NCBI RefSeq assembly: GCF_010500965.1
Contig: NZ_QVMI01000015.1
Coordinates: 39,712 to 103,711, forward strand
Direction: 5' to 3'
DNA: 64,000 nucleotides
Source: Bacteroides sp. 51
GTDB taxonomy: Bacteria > Bacteroidota > Bacteroidia > Bacteroidales > Bacteroidaceae
Shown piece after piece: positions 35,003-43,224 of the stretch. The position numbers and the translations under genes were made by a program. Numbering within the stretch: the stretch's first letter is position 1; each line of letters starts with the position of its first letter. The notes under the pieces were generated by a model that made no database searches, was not told where the DNA came from, and worked only from the letters and a program-made list of their open reading frames with translations.

Positions 35003-35082
35003 CTGTAGGGGCGGTTCTCGAACCGCCCACGGCAACGTGCCGCAGCGAGGTCGGGCGGTTCGCGAACCGCCCCTACAGTTAA
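34999..35082. repeat. Nested inverted repeat with GGGCGGTTCGCGAACCGCCC core
   Basis: Outer arms TTAACTGTAGGGGCGGTT (from 34999) and AACCGCCCCTACAGTTAA (to 35082) are inverted copies; each arm contains a full palindrome of the GGGCGGTT..AACCGCCC kind (left copy has TCTCGA in the middle). The left arm begins at the HTCS stop codon, so the element may act as transcript end. Confidence 0.85.
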
Positions 35083-35110
35083 TCTTAACAAAATATAAAA
35101 CAATAACCTG

Positions 35111-35431
35111 ATGAATCCCAAAATAGATAAAGACGAATTTTTCAGAGATGTATATGCAGTCGTTGCTGAAATCCCCCTGGGGCGCGTTATATCTTATGGA
35201 GAAATAGCGTTGCTGCTCGGTAAACCGCAATATTCCCGTATGGTAGGTCGTGCCTTGCGCCTTGTCCCTTCCGGACTTCATTTGCCTTGCCACCGGGTGG
35301 TCAACGCTCAGGGGCGGACGGCTCCGGGATGGGTGGAACAAAAAGAACTTTTAATTGCCGAAGGTGTTATATTTAAAACCGGCGGCGATGTAGATATGAA
35401 ACGCTGTAAATGGCAATGGGAAGAACTTTAA
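35111..35431 (+). CDS. Short MGMT-family protein with active-site cysteine
   Basis: Protein of 106 residues, corresponding only to the C-terminal DNA-binding/alkyl-acceptor domain of Ogt/MGMT: IPLGRVISYGEIALLLGKPQ, MVGRALRLV helix-turn-helix, and PCHRVV with Cys60. Short relatives of the Atl1 type usually have Trp in place of this Cys; here the Cys is present, so it could transfer alkyl groups from O6-alkylguanine, or act as a damage flag for nucleotide excision repair. Cytoplasmic. Separated from the HTCS by a nested palindrome. Confidence 0.88.
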   Translation: MNPKIDKDEFFRDVYAVVAEIPLGRVISYGEIALLLGKPQYSRMVGRALRLVPSGLHLPCHRVVNAQGRTAPGWVEQKELLIAEGVIFKTGGDVDMKRCKWQWEEL

Positions 35432-35481
35432 TCAGAAGCCATTTATTGACCTGTATCAAGCTGGAAGAAAATAAGAATATG

Positions 35482-35489
35482 TATTTTTG
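35482..35489 (+). promoter_or_regulatory. -7 element of HAD phosphatase gene
   Basis: TATTTTTG, 18 bases before the HAD ATG at 35508; supports that start over an upstream in-frame one at 35487, which would lie inside the promoter. Confidence 0.45.
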
Positions 35490-35507
35490 CAGGAAAGAAT
35501 AACTACA

Positions 35508-36122
35508 ATGATAAAGAACCTGGTTTTTGATTTTGGCGGAGTAATTGTCGATATTAACCGCGACAATGCAGTACGGCACTTTGAGTCGTTGGGTTTAACC
35601 AATGCCGAAGAGCTATTGGATAAATATCATCAACGCGATATCTTTCTGGAAGTAGAAGATGGACGAATTGATGAGACAGAGTTTTGTCGTAAACTAGGTG
35701 AGTACTGTCACCGTGACATTTCGTTTAAAGAAGCCAAAGCGGCTTGGCTTGCTTTTTTTGTAGGCGATCCTCAATATCGGCTGGACTATCTGGAAGAGCT
35801 GCATAAGAAATATAACATCTACATCCTAAGCAATACCAATCCTTTTGTGATGAGTTGGGCACGCAGCCCTGAATTTACTGCTGCCCGTAAACCTCTGGAT
35901 TATTATGTAGATAAGGTTTTTACCTCCTATCAGGTGAAATGTGTGAAACCCCACAGGGAGATATTTGAATACATGATTAATGATACCCAACTAGACCCTG
36001 CTGAATCTCTGTTTATAGATGATGGCGCAGCCAATGTTGAAATAGGAAAAGAACTCGGTTTCCATGTACTTCAACCTGTCAATGGGGAAGATTGGCGCGA
36101 AAAACTGAACCGGATTCTATAA
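35508..36122 (+). CDS. HAD-superfamily phosphatase (YihX-like)
   Basis: Protein of 204 residues. Motif I is FDFGGVIVDINR, in which the second aspartate of the usual DxD is Gly, as in YihX and similar HAD-IA phosphatases; motif II SNTNP, the Lys in KCVKPHREIFEY, and motif IV FIDDGAANV are all present. It probably dephosphorylates a small sugar phosphate in the cytoplasm. The start at 35508 is chosen because the -7 box ends at 35489. The first hairpin of the 22-bp array overlaps its last codons. Confidence 0.88.
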   Translation: MIKNLVFDFGGVIVDINRDNAVRHFESLGLTNAEELLDKYHQRDIFLEVEDGRIDETEFCRKLGEYCHRDISFKEAKAAWLAFFVGDPQYRLDYLEELHKKYNIYILSNTNPFVMSWARSPEFTAARKPLDYYVDKVFTSYQVKCVKPHREIFEYMINDTQLDPAESLFIDDGAANVEIGKELGFHVLQPVNGEDWREKLNRIL

Positions 36123-36240
36123 GAACTTGAGTTGAGTTCTTATAGAATTCAGCCCGAGTTCTTATAGAGTTTGGTCTGAGTTCTTATAGAGTTCGATCCG
36201 GATTCTTATAGAATTCAGTTTGGGTTCTTATGGAATTCTA
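36114..36240. repeat. 22-bp tandem array, GTTCTTATAGAATTC type
   Basis: Full 22-base units start at 36136, 36158, 36180 and 36202, with a partial fifth at 36224. Each is about 15 conserved bases close to GTTCTTATAGAATTC followed by a variable 7-mer (AGCCCGA, GGTCTGA, GATCCGG, AGTTTGG). In front stands one inverted copy, ATTCTATAAGAAC (36114-36126), giving a 13-bp perfect stem with the first direct unit around a 9-base loop. It spans the whole gap between the convergent HAD and esterase genes, covering both stop codons. Confidence 0.9.
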
Positions 36241-37962
36241 TTTATCCCAATTATCCGTGCGGAAGGGCGATGCTGGTAATCCTTCTTTATTATACAGATT
36301 GCAAACCGGACTATTTGAGAATCCGTAGCGTACGGCAACAGGTTCAGAAACCTTATCGCTGGAAATAATCACCTTATCTCCTTCGATTACCGCATCGGCC
36401 CAAACAAATTCCTGATTGTTTCCGGCAATTCCAAACCCACTTAGCCTATCGGCAGGTTGCTTTGGTTCCTCACCGGCGGGGGTATAGGGTGATGCACCAA
36501 TAATAAGACCGGAACCACAGTTCTTAAATTTCAGAACAATTTTATTGCCCTCAACCTGCATACTGTCGTACAATGGTCCCGAGCCAACTATCTTTTCCTT
36601 ATAGGCTAACTGCCGGACAGCAAGTGACAGACGATGGCCGACATCGTATTTATCTACCGGATGAAGATCGAACGGATCGCCCACATCAATTGTAATAGCC
36701 ATTGCTGTATTGGGCAGTGATAATGCTTTGAGTTGTGCTTCGCGTACCCAACGCCAGCCTTCGCCCTCAACGGATGGACCTTGATCTATGGGACCAAAAT
36801 TAGGGAGTTGTACATAAACAAAGGGGAAATCACCAATGCCCCACTTTTCGCGCCAGTCGGTAATCATGCGCGGAAACAGGGTCGCATACTCTTTACCCGA
36901 TCCACCAGAGTTGAACTCGCCCTGATACCAGATCACCCCTTTAATGGCAAACGGAATAAGCGGATTGATCATGGCATTAAAAAGATTGGCGGGGCCATTA
37001 TTACCACCATCGGGGTGGCGTGGATTGGACGGGCGTTTTACTCTGGGTTGAGGCTTTGGTGGTGAGGGCAGACCAGCCTCTTGTGCCTTTTTTACTTCAA
37101 TAGCCCACTCTTTTTGTGCCTCATTCCATTCTTTTCCAACGGTTTTATCCCACTCCTTTATGATAACATCCCATTCGGCTTTTCTTTGTTTATAGGTAGG
37201 CAGGAGTTCGGGCCTGTCTTTTAGATTCTGTTCGTAGACTGTTACATATCTGGCCAATACGGGTTCTTCTTTTAATCCTGAAAGGCTGGTCCATGCTTCG
37301 GCGCGTGTTCCGCCCCAGGCACTTTGGATAATACCAAGCGGTTTTCCGTTGGTCTGACGTATGTCGCGTGCAAAATAATAAGCTGCCGTAGAAAATCCTT
37401 GTCCGTTAATCTTTGCCAGAGCTTCGGGGGTACATAGTATCCATTTGGCAGCCCATTGCGGGTTGGATGTTTCTTCGGGAATTTCAATATCTTGTAATGG
37501 TTGTAAGGATGTGTTCTTGGGGACAAAGAATAAGCGTAACAGTGAATCTGCCGAGTTGGCTATATCTTCGGCATAATCCTTCCGTGTTTTCACTCCCCAT
37601 TCCATATTTGATTGTCCTGAGGCTACCCAGACATCTCCTACCAACACATCTTCGAAAGATATGGTATTTTTTCCTGTAATAGTGAGTACTTGTCCTTTCG
37701 GTTTTTCTTTGATTGGTTTAAGGTGTACCTGCCAGCACCCATCTGCACCCGCAGTGGTTTTGGCTTTTCTTCCGGCAATGGAAACGGTTATTTCCTCTCC
37801 GGCATCTGCCCAGCCCCAAATTGTAATCTTGGTGTCTTGCTGTAATACCATATGGTCGCCGAATATCATTGGCATGCGTATATCGGCGTGAACGGTAAGT
37901 ATAAAAAAGAATATGGTTATAATAAGGCTTAGTAGTCTTTTAATAAATAGAAATTGATTCAT
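36238..37962 (-). CDS. Sialate O-acetylesterase (SGNH/SASA family)
   Basis: Protein of 574 residues with a signal peptide (LLSLIITIFFFILTVHA). A small beta domain (28-105) is followed by the SASA esterase fold: VASGQSNMEWG with nucleophile Ser118, the large middle domain (GVIWYQGEFN), and the DPFDLHPVDKYDVGHR block with catalytic Asp and His. A C-terminal beta domain follows. It removes O-acetyl groups from sialic acids or other acetylated glycans outside the cytoplasm. No other sialic-acid genes adjoin it. Confidence 0.93.
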   Translation of the reverse strand: MNQFLFIKRLLSLIITIFFFILTVHADIRMPMIFGDHMVLQQDTKITIWGWADAGEEITVSIAGRKAKTTAGADGCWQVHLKPIKEKPKGQVLTITGKNTISFEDVLVGDVWVASGQSNMEWGVKTRKDYAEDIANSADSLLRLFFVPKNTSLQPLQDIEIPEETSNPQWAAKWILCTPEALAKINGQGFSTAAYYFARDIRQTNGKPLGIIQSAWGGTRAEAWTSLSGLKEEPVLARYVTVYEQNLKDRPELLPTYKQRKAEWDVIIKEWDKTVGKEWNEAQKEWAIEVKKAQEAGLPSPPKPQPRVKRPSNPRHPDGGNNGPANLFNAMINPLIPFAIKGVIWYQGEFNSGGSGKEYATLFPRMITDWREKWGIGDFPFVYVQLPNFGPIDQGPSVEGEGWRWVREAQLKALSLPNTAMAITIDVGDPFDLHPVDKYDVGHRLSLAVRQLAYKEKIVGSGPLYDSMQVEGNKIVLKFKNCGSGLIIGASPYTPAGEEPKQPADRLSGFGIAGNNQEFVWADAVIEGDKVIISSDKVSEPVAVRYGFSNSPVCNLYNKEGLPASPFRTDNWDK

Positions 37963-38000
37963 GATTATAAGATTTATTTGGTTATTGGTTGTTTTAAGGT

Positions 38001-38008
38001 CAAATATA
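38001..38008 (-). promoter_or_regulatory. -7 element of esterase gene
   Basis: TATATTTG on the minus strand, 38 bases upstream of the esterase start. Confidence 0.45.
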
Positions 38009-38126
38009 CATGTGGTGAATTAACAGATGAGTTAACTATGAATTAATTAAATGAAAACTTTTCGGTGTTATAGGAAATAAGAATAAATTAATTGATTATT
38101 TGGGTTTGTGTTCTTTGGGTTAAGAT

Positions 38127-38162
38127 AAAAAAGGGAGCACCTTTTTTAAGATGCCCCCTTTC
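38127..38162 (-). terminator. Terminator of nifJ
   Basis: On the minus strand AAGGGGGCA pairs with TGCTCCCTT (one mismatch) and is followed directly by TTTTTT, 22 bases after the NifJ stop. Confidence 0.8.
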
Positions 38163-38183
38163 CCTATATCTAAGCTATATCAA

Positions 38184-41100
38184 TTATTCAGCAGCTTCGC
38201 TTCCCCAAGCTTGTTGAGCAAGACGCTTGTAATTGTTATATCTCCATTTTGCATTGTCTTCAGCAGCCTGGAACAATTCACCAGCTTCGGCAGGATATTG
38301 TTTCAGCAATGAAGTGTAGCGTACTTCACCTTTCAGGAAGTTTTGGAACTCAGTCCACTCAGGTTCTTTAGAGTCAAGAGAGAATGGGTTCTTTCCTTCG
38401 GCTTCCAATGCTGGGTTGTAGCGCCATAGGTGCCAGTAACCGCATTTTACTGCTTTTTCTTCTTCTTCCTGTGATTTACCCATACCCGAACGTAAACCGT
38501 GGTTGATACATGGTGAGTATGCGATAATCAAAGATGGTCCCGGATATGCTTCTGCTTCGCGGATAGCCTTCAACGTCTGAGCCTGGTCGGCACCCATAGC
38601 GATCTGAGCCACATATACATAACCGTAAGTAGTAGCCATCAGACCAAGGTCTTTCTTGCGGATTCTCTTACCGGATGCAGCAAACTTAGCGATAGCTCCT
38701 ACCGGAGTAGCTTTAGATGACTGTCCACCTGTGTTAGAGTAAACCTCCGTATCAAGAACAAGGATGTTAACGTCTTTACCCGAAGCGATAACGTGGTCAA
38801 GACCACCGTAACCGATATCGTAAGAAGCACCGTCACCACCGATAATCCATTGTGAACGTTTTACCAGGTAGTGTTTCAATTCGTAGATACCTTTGCAAAC
38901 ATCGCATTTATCCTTAGATGCTTCAATCATTGGAATGATCTTTTCAGCCAATTCCTTAGTCTTGTCTGCATCCAGCATATTTTCGATCCACTGAGTGAAT
39001 ACTTCTTTATATTCAGCAGGAGTGTCGTTAGACTCAATAGCCTTGTTCATCAGGATAGCGATACGCTCACGCATCTTTTCGTTAGCCATTTCCATACCCA
39101 TACCGAACTCGCAGAAGTCTTCGAACAACGAGTTAGCCCATGCCGGACCTTCGCCTTTTTCGTTGGTAGTATAAGGAGTTGATGGAACAGAACCAGAGTA
39201 GATAGAAGAACATCCGGTAGCATTGGCAACCATCTGACGATCTCCGTACAACTGAGTGATCAGTTTTACATAAGGAGTTTCACCACAACCTGAACAAGCA
39301 CCCGAGAACTCAAACAATGGAGTGGCGAACTGAGAGTTCTTCACGTTGGCTTTCACATCAACAAGATGCTGTTTGCTCTTCACCTGAGTTGAGCAGTATT
39401 CCCAGTTAGGAGCTTCGGCAAGCTGAGACTCAAGAGATTTCATTGCCAACGCTTTGCCACCCTTCTTAGGATTACCCGGACAGATATCGGCACAGTTACC
39501 GCAACCCATACAGTCGAGAACGTCAACCTGGATACGGAATGTCATACCGTCGAATTGTTTACCAACTGCTTTCAATGAAGCAAAGTTTGCACCGGCTTGT
39601 TCAGCTTCATCCAACACGAACGGACGGATAGCAGCGTGAGGACAAACATAAGCACATTTATTACATTGGATACAAGTTTCTGGGTTCCACTCAGGAACGA
39701 AAGCAGCTACACCGCGTTTTTCGTATTGAGCCGTACCTTGATCCCATGTACCGTCTTCGCGACCTACGAATGCAGATACCGGCAACAAGTCACCATCTTG
39801 TGCATTGATCGGACGAACTACTTCGTTGATGAATGCCGGGTCGTTGTTTGGAGTTTCCTCGTCATTAGGAAGGTTAGCCCAAGCCGGATCAACAGTCAGT
39901 TGTTTGTATTCGCCACCGCGGTCAACCGCTGCGTAGTTCTTGTTAACGATATCTTCTCCCTTGTTACCATACGATTTCACAATGAATTTCTTCATTTGCT
40001 CGATAGCCTGGTCTACAGGAATCACTTTTGTGATCTGGAAGAATGCCGACTGAAGGATGGTGTTGGTACGGTTGCCCAAACCAATTTCCATAGCGATTTC
40101 AGTAGCATTGATATAGTAAACAGAAATATTCTTCTTAGCGAAGTAACGTTTTACCTTGTTAGGTAAGTGTTTAGCCAGTTCTTCGTCATTCCAGATGGTG
40201 TTCAACAGGAATGTACCGTTTTCGCGCAAACCGCGGGTTACGTCATACATTCTCAGGTAAGCCTGCACGTGACATGCCACGAAGTTAGGTGTATTTACCA
40301 AATAAGTTGAACGGATGGGGTCATCGCCGAAACGAAGGTGAGAACAAGTAAAACCTCCCGACTTTTTAGAGTCGTAAGAGAAGTATGCCTGACAGTATTT
40401 GTTGGTATTATCACCAATAATCTTGATTGAGTTCTTGTTAGCACCTACCGTACCGTCAGCACCCAAACCGTAGAACTTAGCTTCGTACATACCTTCGCCA
40501 CCCAAAGCAATTTCTTCTTTTTGTGGAAGAGAAGTAAAGGTTACGTCGTCTACGATACCAATAGTGAAATGGTTCTTTGGTTCCGGCAACGCCAGGTTCT
40601 CGAATACAGAAATCACCTGTGCAGGAGTAGTATCTTTAGAAGAAAGACCATAACGTCCGCCCACGATAACCGGAGCATCAGCTTTTCCGTAGAAACAGTC
40701 TTTTACATCAAGATACAAAGGTTCGCCGGTTGCACCCGGTTCTTTTGTTCTGTCGAGTACTGCGATGCGTTTAGCTGTTTTAGGAACAGCAGCAAGGAAG
40801 TGTTTAGCAGAGAAAGGACGGTACAAGTGTACAGCCACCATACCCACTTTTTCGCCTTGAGCCACCAGGTGGTCGATAGCTTCACGGGCAGCTTCGGTTA
40901 CAGAACCCATCGCAATCACTACGCGGTCTGCATCTTCGGCTCCGTAATAATCGAACAAACCATATTTGCGGCCGGTGATTACCGACAGTTCGTTCATATA
41001 TTCTTCTACGATAGCAGGAACTGCATCATAGTATTTGTTGCAAGATTCTCTGTGTTGGAAGTAAACATCAGGGTTTTCGGCCATACCACGAGCTACGGGA

Positions 41101-41738
41101 GCACCCGGATTCAGTGCGCGGGCACGGAATTCGGCCAACGCTTCCTGGTCGATCAGGTGAGCAAGGTCTTCGTTTTCCAATGATTCGATTTTCTGGATCT
41201 CGTGTGAAGTACGGAAGCCGTCGAAGAAGTTCACGAAAGGAACGCGGCTTTTCAATGTAGCCAGGTGAGCTACTGCCGATAAGTCCATAACTTCCTGTAC
41301 AGAACCTTCGGCAAGCATAGCGAAACCAGTCTGGCGAGCTGCCATAACGTCCTGGTGGTCACCGAAGATAGAAAGAGCATGTGAAGCTAAAGCACGTGCA
41401 GATACATGGAATACGCAAGGCAACAATTCGCCGGCAATCTTGTACATGTTAGGGATCATCAAAAGAAGACCCTGAGAAGCCGTATACGTAGTGGTCAATG
41501 CACCAGCCTGAAGTGAACCGTGGAGAGCACCTGCCGCACCACCTTCAGATTGCATTTCCTGTACCAACACTGTTTCGCCGAAGATGTTCTTACGGCCTTT
41601 AGCTGCCCATTCGTCTACGTACTCTGCCATAGTCGAAGAAGGAGTGATGGGGTAGATAGCAGCTACTTCCGAGAACATATACGAGATATGCGCTGCTGCC
41701 TGGTTACCATCACATGTGATGAATTTCTTCTTAGTCAT
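38184..41738 (-). CDS. nifJ: Pyruvate:ferredoxin (flavodoxin) oxidoreductase
   Basis: Protein of 1184 residues, full length for the single-chain enzyme. It opens with TCDGNQAAAHISYMFSEVAAIYPITPSS (pyrimidine-binding domain), continues through domain II and the CoA-binding region, has the gamma domain and two cluster sites CIQCNKCAYVCPHAAIRP and CMGCGNCADICPGNP, and the TPP site GDGASYDIGYGGLDHVIASG with VYSNTGGQ. It oxidises pyruvate to acetyl-CoA and CO2 with reduction of ferredoxin, the central anaerobic step. The upstream gap holds a large inverted repeat and no clear promoter. Confidence 0.97.
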   Translation of the reverse strand: MTKKKFITCDGNQAAAHISYMFSEVAAIYPITPSSTMAEYVDEWAAKGRKNIFGETVLVQEMQSEGGAAGALHGSLQAGALTTTYTASQGLLLMIPNMYKIAGELLPCVFHVSARALASHALSIFGDHQDVMAARQTGFAMLAEGSVQEVMDLSAVAHLATLKSRVPFVNFFDGFRTSHEIQKIESLENEDLAHLIDQEALAEFRARALNPGAPVARGMAENPDVYFQHRESCNKYYDAVPAIVEEYMNELSVITGRKYGLFDYYGAEDADRVVIAMGSVTEAAREAIDHLVAQGEKVGMVAVHLYRPFSAKHFLAAVPKTAKRIAVLDRTKEPGATGEPLYLDVKDCFYGKADAPVIVGGRYGLSSKDTTPAQVISVFENLALPEPKNHFTIGIVDDVTFTSLPQKEEIALGGEGMYEAKFYGLGADGTVGANKNSIKIIGDNTNKYCQAYFSYDSKKSGGFTCSHLRFGDDPIRSTYLVNTPNFVACHVQAYLRMYDVTRGLRENGTFLLNTIWNDEELAKHLPNKVKRYFAKKNISVYYINATEIAMEIGLGNRTNTILQSAFFQITKVIPVDQAIEQMKKFIVKSYGNKGEDIVNKNYAAVDRGGEYKQLTVDPAWANLPNDEETPNNDPAFINEVVRPINAQDGDLLPVSAFVGREDGTWDQGTAQYEKRGVAAFVPEWNPETCIQCNKCAYVCPHAAIRPFVLDEAEQAGANFASLKAVGKQFDGMTFRIQVDVLDCMGCGNCADICPGNPKKGGKALAMKSLESQLAEAPNWEYCSTQVKSKQHLVDVKANVKNSQFATPLFEFSGACSGCGETPYVKLITQLYGDRQMVANATGCSSIYSGSVPSTPYTTNEKGEGPAWANSLFEDFCEFGMGMEMANEKMRERIAILMNKAIESNDTPAEYKEVFTQWIENMLDADKTKELAEKIIPMIEASKDKCDVCKGIYELKHYLVKRSQWIIGGDGASYDIGYGGLDHVIASGKDVNILVLDTEVYSNTGGQSSKATPVGAIAKFAASGKRIRKKDLGLMATTYGYVYVAQIAMGADQAQTLKAIREAEAYPGPSLIIAYSPCINHGLRSGMGKSQEEEEKAVKCGYWHLWRYNPALEAEGKNPFSLDSKEPEWTEFQNFLKGEVRYTSLLKQYPAEAGELFQAAEDNAKWRYNNYKRLAQQAWGSEAAE

Positions 41739-41751
41739 AACTAATTTATAA

Positions 41752-41885
41752 GAGCCTCACCCCAGCCCTCTCCAAAGGAGAGGGAGTTGGGGCTAAGCGG
41801 GGTTATTAATATTTATTACATTTATATAATCTACTTAAGTATCTCCTCTTTCTCCCTCTCCTTTGGAGAGGGCCGGGGTGAGGCT
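41752..41885. repeat. Long inverted repeat with nested CCCTCTCC palindrome
   Basis: Arms 41752-41786 and 41852-41885 (GAGCCTCACCCCAGCCCTCT ... and its complement) match at all but one or two positions over about 34 bases, with 65 bases between. Each arm carries the inner palindrome CCCTCTCCAAAGGAGAGGG. It occupies almost all of the 152-base gap between NifJ and the AAA ATPase. Confidence 0.85.
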
Positions 41886-41890
41886 GGCCG

Positions 41891-43069
41891 CTAGTATAAG
41901 AATCCGAATATCCAGAGAGGGATTTGATTGCCTCTTCCTATCTCCATCTTATGCAGGGCATAGATGGTGTCCGGATTGTTCTTTATCTTTTGTCCTTCGC
42001 AGCAAATCTTGAACGGTATGTTCTCGTTTACCAGGAATGACGTGTTTTTTTCTCCTTTATAGAGTTTATGATCCTTGTACATGGTGTTGAGGAAGAAAGT
42101 GTCCAGCACATCTTGTTCTTCTACACTTACCGGATAGATGGAATACATCAGATTGGTATTATGCATCATGATCTTTGCCGGTTTCTTAGGGAATTCTTCT
42201 CCCACAGGATATATCATATTGATCAACCGGGCATCGGCTAGGTATTTGATATAATTCATCACCGTAGCCCGTGAGGTTTGTATGTCTGTAGCCAACTGAC
42301 TTACATTCGGTGCTTTAGGCCCATCTACTGCAAGCAGATAAAGCAGTTTCTTTATCTTCGACAGATACTTCAACTCAATCTGTTTCAACAGAAGGATATC
42401 TACCTCGACCATCATGTTCATGGTTTTCAGCAGGTTCTCCGAGAAGTTGCGTTTCTCCAGAAAGAACGGATAAAACCCATGATGCAGATAATCCTGGAAG
42501 TAGTTTAACGGGCGCACTTTAGACAATACACCGCGGGCAATTTGCTCATGGTTATTTAGTATCTCGTCTAGTGTGTAGGCCCGGAACCGCATACCGGTTT
42601 GCAGATTCAGAAACTCGCGAAAAGAGAATCCACGCAGATTGTAGCTTTTTACAATATCACGAAGTTCAATGTTCTCTTCCTTCAAACGCATGACTGAAGA
42701 ACCGGTAAAGACGATTTTCAGGTTTGGATATTTGTCGTAACATCTACGCAGCTCCATGCTCCAGTCGGGATGCTTGAATACCTGGTCAATCAACAGTACC
42801 TTTCCGCCTCTTTTCTGGAATTCCCCGGCAAACTCAACGATGGAGTTGGCAGAGAAATAGAAGTTATTCATATTAATGAAAAGGCAAGACCGGTCTGTCC
42901 CGAATTTCTCTTTGGCGTATTGTAACAGGAAAGTCGTTTTACCCACACCTCGCGTACCTTTAATACCGATGAGGCGGTCGTTCCAGTCAATCTCGTCCAT
43001 AAGGTCGCGACGTACAGGGGCGTTGGTATGTTCAACGAGATAAGCGTGTGTACGATAAAATGCTTCCAT
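41891..43069 (-). CDS. AAA ATPase with C-terminal winged helix
   Basis: Protein of 392 residues. Walker A is GTRGVGKTT (38-46), Walker B KVLLIDQV (about 94), sensor-like LKIVFTGSSVMRL. A C-terminal helix-turn-helix (PNVSQLATDIQTSRATVMNYIKYLADARLI) and a terminal domain with a DUF4143-like appearance follow. This is the common Bacteroidales ATPase family often called 'ATP-binding protein'; its role is not established. It has a consensus promoter of its own on the minus strand. Confidence 0.88.
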   Translation of the reverse strand: MEAFYRTHAYLVEHTNAPVRRDLMDEIDWNDRLIGIKGTRGVGKTTFLLQYAKEKFGTDRSCLFINMNNFYFSANSIVEFAGEFQKRGGKVLLIDQVFKHPDWSMELRRCYDKYPNLKIVFTGSSVMRLKEENIELRDIVKSYNLRGFSFREFLNLQTGMRFRAYTLDEILNNHEQIARGVLSKVRPLNYFQDYLHHGFYPFFLEKRNFSENLLKTMNMMVEVDILLLKQIELKYLSKIKKLLYLLAVDGPKAPNVSQLATDIQTSRATVMNYIKYLADARLINMIYPVGEEFPKKPAKIMMHNTNLMYSIYPVSVEEQDVLDTFFLNTMYKDHKLYKGEKNTSFLVNENIPFKICCEGQKIKNNPDTIYALHKMEIGRGNQIPLWIFGFLY

Positions 43070-43091
43070 ATCTCCTTCTTTTTTCGGCAGG

Positions 43092-43122
43092 CAAATATAA
43101 CCCTTTTTTTAGAAATTGCAAA
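43092..43122 (-). promoter_or_regulatory. Promoter of AAA ATPase gene
   Basis: On the minus strand TTTG (43119-43122), 19 bases, then TATATTTG (43092-43099): a full match to the consensus, 22 bases before the ATPase start. Confidence 0.75.
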
Positions 43123-43162
43123 GTAGAGATAGCAAAATCTATTTTATTTAGTGCAGTTTATG

Positions 43163-43191
43163 TTGTTGTTTCATATTTTTATGTATGTTTG
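43163..43191 (+). promoter_or_regulatory. Promoter of ATP-grasp-like gene
   Basis: TTG at 43163-43165, 18 bases, then TATGTTTG at 43184-43191, 33 bases before the ATG. Confidence 0.7.
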
Positions 43192-43224
43192 TAGCGAATC
43201 CCTTTTTAATACGACAAAATTGGA

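Noticed and set aside
40521-41183. Open frame of 220 codons on the plus strand inside nifJ
   Set aside because: It lies opposite a fully conserved gene, has no recognisable domain, promoter or signal, and is explained by codon bias of nifJ.
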